DNA of 64,000 nucleotides from Verrucomicrobiota bacterium (GTDB lineage Bacteria; Verrucomicrobiota; Verrucomicrobiia; Palsa-1439). The notes below the pieces were generated by a model. It made no database searches. It was not told the origin of the DNA and saw only the letters and a list, made by a program, of their open reading frames with translations. Each line of letters begins with the position of its first letter. The stretch's first letter is position 1. The position numbers and the translations under genes were made by a program. Location of the stretch: positions 71,318 through 135,317 of the forward strand of contig PLTX01000063.1 of the NCBI GenBank assembly GCA_003164675.1. Direction: 5' to 3'. Of the stretch, positions 61,836-64,000 are shown piece by piece.

Positions 61836-62080
61836 CACGGTATTGGGCCCCAAAATCCGCAATGCGCAACTCTACGCCCTGCTTGCGCCTTCCTCTATCA
61901 AATCGGGACAGTGCCCTCGCTATTCGACCGCGATCCTCCGGCAGCAACCTTTTCCAGAATGCGAGGCCGAGGTTGCTTCCAATACCCAAAATGATTGCCA
62001 ATTCTAGGGTGAATTCCCGGTCGGAAATAGGGAATGCAGTGATTTCACCTTTCCACGGAACCCCTCTATGGTCTGGTGTG

Positions 62081-62575
62081 ATGAACCAGACCCCGACCAC
62101 GCTGCCCGCTCCCGACAACCGCCCCCACCGGCTCCGCACGTTAGTGGTCGATGATTCCGTCATGTTCATGGAAGGCTTGTGCGCTTACCTGATGACGGAA
62201 CCGTTGTTTCAAGTGGTCGGTACTGCGCTGGATGGCAGCGAGGCGCTGCACATGGTGGATTTGCTCGAGCCGGACCTTGTCTTCATGGATCTGCACATGC
62301 CATTTATGGACGGCTTGCAAGCGACGGCGATTCTGCGCCGTCGCACGCCCAACCTGCGGATCATTATCATGACGAGGGAGCACGCAGCCATAGCCGAGGT
62401 GAAGGCGCGGGCGCACGGCGCAAACGGTTTCATTCGGAAACTGGGAATCACCGACGGTCTGATCACCGAGGTTCGCCGGGTATTTCACCCGTACACACAC
62501 AAAGGAGGAGCGGAGCCGTTCACGCCGACGTACCATCCGGAAGCAGCACTGGAAACAACGAGCATGTTGGTATGA
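62081..62575 (+). CDS. Stand-alone response-regulator receiver (CheY-like)
   Basis: Start at ATG 62081 (MNQTPTTLPAPDNRP), 164 residues; the track start at 61862 adds no receiver sequence. The REC domain has VVDDSVMF (acidic pair), DLVFMDLHMP with the phospho-acceptor Asp at about residue 72, IIIMTREH (conserved Thr), and GFIRKLG (conserved Lys). No DNA-binding or enzymatic output domain follows; a short C-terminal tail ends it. It may relay a phosphate or act by protein contact. No histidine kinase gene is in the window. Confidence 0.88.
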   Translation: MNQTPTTLPAPDNRPHRLRTLVVDDSVMFMEGLCAYLMTEPLFQVVGTALDGSEALHMVDLLEPDLVFMDLHMPFMDGLQATAILRRRTPNLRIIIMTREHAAIAEVKARAHGANGFIRKLGITDGLITEVRRVFHPYTHKGGAEPFTPTYHPEAALETTSMLV

Positions 62576-63101
62576 AATTCCCCGACAACCCCTTTCACGC
62601 TCCGCTGCATCGGCTCGACAGCGAAACGCAAACTCACGGCTGCCGTCAAACCAGACCAACCTCTTGTGCCAGGCATTCCCTTCCGGGCGTCTGTGCATTC
62701 GTCCGGCAGGACAACATTTGCCAATCGCCTCCGAGGACGTGGAAGAAGCAATTCCTAAAGCTGTTTTGTCGGCACTTCGGTAAGCCGACTCAACCCAACG
62801 AGATCAACCTGGCGGCTGACAATCGCCAGCCTTCGCATCACCGAGCCGTTCCACAAACGTCCCTCCGACCACTACCCATCCGCGAATGCTGCCTCAAAAA
62901 GCCCCGTCGGTGAAGGCTGAGGAGAGCCAAACAAAGCTCCTCCTGATCGCATAATCCGTCCTTCCAGCCCTGATCTCGCAAGACCGTCATGGATACCGGC
63001 CCACGATGCCGACTCAGTGCCCATTCACCGTCCCCAAGCGGTGCACTGTTTCTCATGATTGAACCAGCCCGGAATCACAATGAATTCCCATCACGAATCC
63101 T
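62576..63101. other. Gene-free convergent intergenic stretch
   Basis: Some 526 bp lie between two convergent genes. An ORF from 62572 (overlapping the receiver stop as ATGA) to 62913 reads 113 residues but has a shadow-like composition, rich in Cys, His, Pro and Arg. I see no promoter, terminator or RNA structure of note. Confidence 0.4.
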
Positions 63102-63965
63102 TTATGGTGAGGGAGACACCAACGTCTTCGATTCCGCGAACACCCAGGCAAGACCGAATCCAGTCATCACGGATTGGTCGGTCCTCATTAGCGGGCTGTT
63201 CGCAAATACCGCGCCGGATAGTTCATCATAGCGCGCAAATGCACCGAACCAAAAGTGGCCTAATCGCTTGGTCACGGTCAGGATCAGCATCGAACCACTG
63301 TATCCGCCGCGCGCATCATAGGCCGGTCGAGAACCGGGCACCGCATATCGAGGGGCTACTCCGTAGTAATATTCGTGGTACGGTTCCGTCGCAAAGAGCG
63401 GGCCGACGGCCAACCCGAAATTCCACCCTTTGCCCGGCCCGGTGTTATTAAAATCAAACGTAAGCTGGGGATTGACCACGAAACCGATGTCGTTCCACCG
63501 GGAAAGATCTGTGGCAATGGCGGCACGGACCGGGACCCAGAACTGCACCACGCGCTCGGAATTCGTGTCTCTGTAGAGGCTGATCTCGATTGACGGTCCG
63601 ATTTGGACCACGGGCTTGAGGTCCGGCATCCCCCTCCGGGCCGTGTCCTCGGAGCTGTTGACAGGCACCGCGGCGTCGGCGCTGATGTTGAGTCGCACAC
63701 GCTCCGAGTGGAACAGCAAACCAGTTATCCCGTTGCTGTCCAGCCGCAGGAAATCACCGCGGTAGACCAGATACGGCAGCGGTAACACATAGAAGCGTTG
63801 TTGGTCGGAACCGCGGTAATCAGGAAGGCTCAGGCCGGCAAATCCGAGTCCGGCCTCCCACAACGGAAGCTTTTCCGCGCGGCTGATGGTAGGGGACGCG
63901 ACGACCAACAGGAATCCCGCCAGACAAGCTAGCAGCCGATATTTCCCGTATGACTTGCGCCCCAC
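63102..63965 (-). CDS. MipA/OmpV family outer-membrane protein
   Basis: 287 residues with a signal peptide (YRLLACLAGFLLVVASPTISRA) and then a beta-barrel. WEAGLGFAGLSLPDYRGSDQ is the typical MipA/OmpV opening, followed by aromatic-ended strands (RFYVLPLPYLVYRGDFLRL) and a C-terminal strand near SVMTGFGLAWVF. MipA-like proteins act as scaffolds for peptidoglycan enzymes or form outer-membrane channels, and OmpV is related; the exact role varies. The gene is complete, with its ATG at 63965 close to the window edge. Confidence 0.9.
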   Translation of the reverse strand: MGRKSYGKYRLLACLAGFLLVVASPTISRAEKLPLWEAGLGFAGLSLPDYRGSDQQRFYVLPLPYLVYRGDFLRLDSNGITGLLFHSERVRLNISADAAVPVNSSEDTARRGMPDLKPVVQIGPSIEISLYRDTNSERVVQFWVPVRAAIATDLSRWNDIGFVVNPQLTFDFNNTGPGKGWNFGLAVGPLFATEPYHEYYYGVAPRYAVPGSRPAYDARGGYSGSMLILTVTKRLGHFWFGAFARYDELSGAVFANSPLMRTDQSVMTGFGLAWVFAESKTLVSPSP

Positions 63966-64000
63966 AACTTCTGTTGAACATTGAGTCGAACGAGCGCTTA

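Noticed and set aside
61783-62169. A 128-aa minus-strand ORF
   Set aside because: It overlaps the start of the receiver gene and a probable promoter area; no family features or start signal.
62572-62913. A 113-aa ORF overlapping the receiver stop by 4 nt
   Set aside because: Coupling is tempting, but composition (many Cys, His, Pro, Arg) and absence of any structural pattern look like non-coding DNA.

Overview
The window is a continuous piece of a GC-rich Gram-negative chromosome. Outer-membrane traits are present: an LptF/G permease, a MipA/OmpV protein, a TolC-family channel and an RND pump. I place it in the PVC superphylum, most likely Verrucomicrobiota. The grounds are a coaE-rho pair, a long STGPRT-family protein with AAACAAACCCAA repeats beside it, many GTAG-headed intergenic palindromes, TPR-tailed membrane glycosyltransferase-like proteins and few clear Shine-Dalgarno sites. 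This taxonomic placement is inference; no rRNA or tRNA gene was found.

Layout. 1-7.4 kb: rho (cut by the window edge) and coaE, an internally deleted hypoxanthine phosphoribosyltransferase coupled to a MoaD-MoaE fusion, a membrane glycosyltransferase, a 2-hydroxyacid dehydrogenase coupled to a tandem Lrp/AhbAB-like protein, and a frameshifted DUF4202 gene. 7.4-15.5 kb: a rightward run of tightly packed genes (Rieske ferredoxin, coiled-coil protein, QueC-like, UbiD, zinc-ribbon protein, glycosyltransferase, dnaE). 15.6-21 kb: a LysM protein, an orphan P-loop ATPase, an SDR oxidoreductase, and a lower-GC island holding a DUF433/PIN-like toxin-antitoxin pair between perfect 23-bp inverted repeats. 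20.8-22.1 kb: a DAHP synthase gene behind a textbook attenuator whose leader peptide reads YYWFYF. 22.2-35.4 kb: a YfhO-like protein, an LptF/G permease, addB-addA plus a PHP phosphoesterase, two membrane proteins, a LON-domain protein and a HIT hydrolase. 35.4-38 kb: repeat-rich accessory DNA with the STGPRT gene and a gene frameshifted in a G6 run. 38.1-41.6 kb: holA, dsbD and a thioredoxin-fold partner lacking CXXC.

41.7-50.6 kb is a heavy-metal locus: a Cys/His-rich secreted protein, an ECF sigma factor, a single-span anti-sigma candidate, a CnrX-like periplasmic metal sensor, and a CusCBA-type efflux system. It looks like CnrYXH-style regulation joined to a Cu/Ag-type pump, with a hairpin terminator between the sigma and anti-sigma genes. 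50.7-52.1 kb has a methyltransferase and a CYTH-domain protein. 52.2-61.5 kb has a 5'-truncated IS110 transposase, dispersed repeats, and three large membrane proteins with different N-terminal domains but closely related C-terminal TPR cassettes ending in the same residues. The window closes with a small membrane peptide, a stand-alone response-regulator receiver and a MipA/OmpV-like outer-membrane protein.

The best leads are the aromatic attenuator, the Cnr/Cus regulatory mosaic, the shared TPR cassette, the inverted-repeat-bounded toxin-antitoxin cassette, and the STGPRT gene with its repeats. Three genes appear broken: the phosphoribosyltransferase by an in-frame deletion, and DUF4202 and the 36.7-kb gene each by one extra base in a low-complexity run. 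The two single-base cases could be assembly errors.
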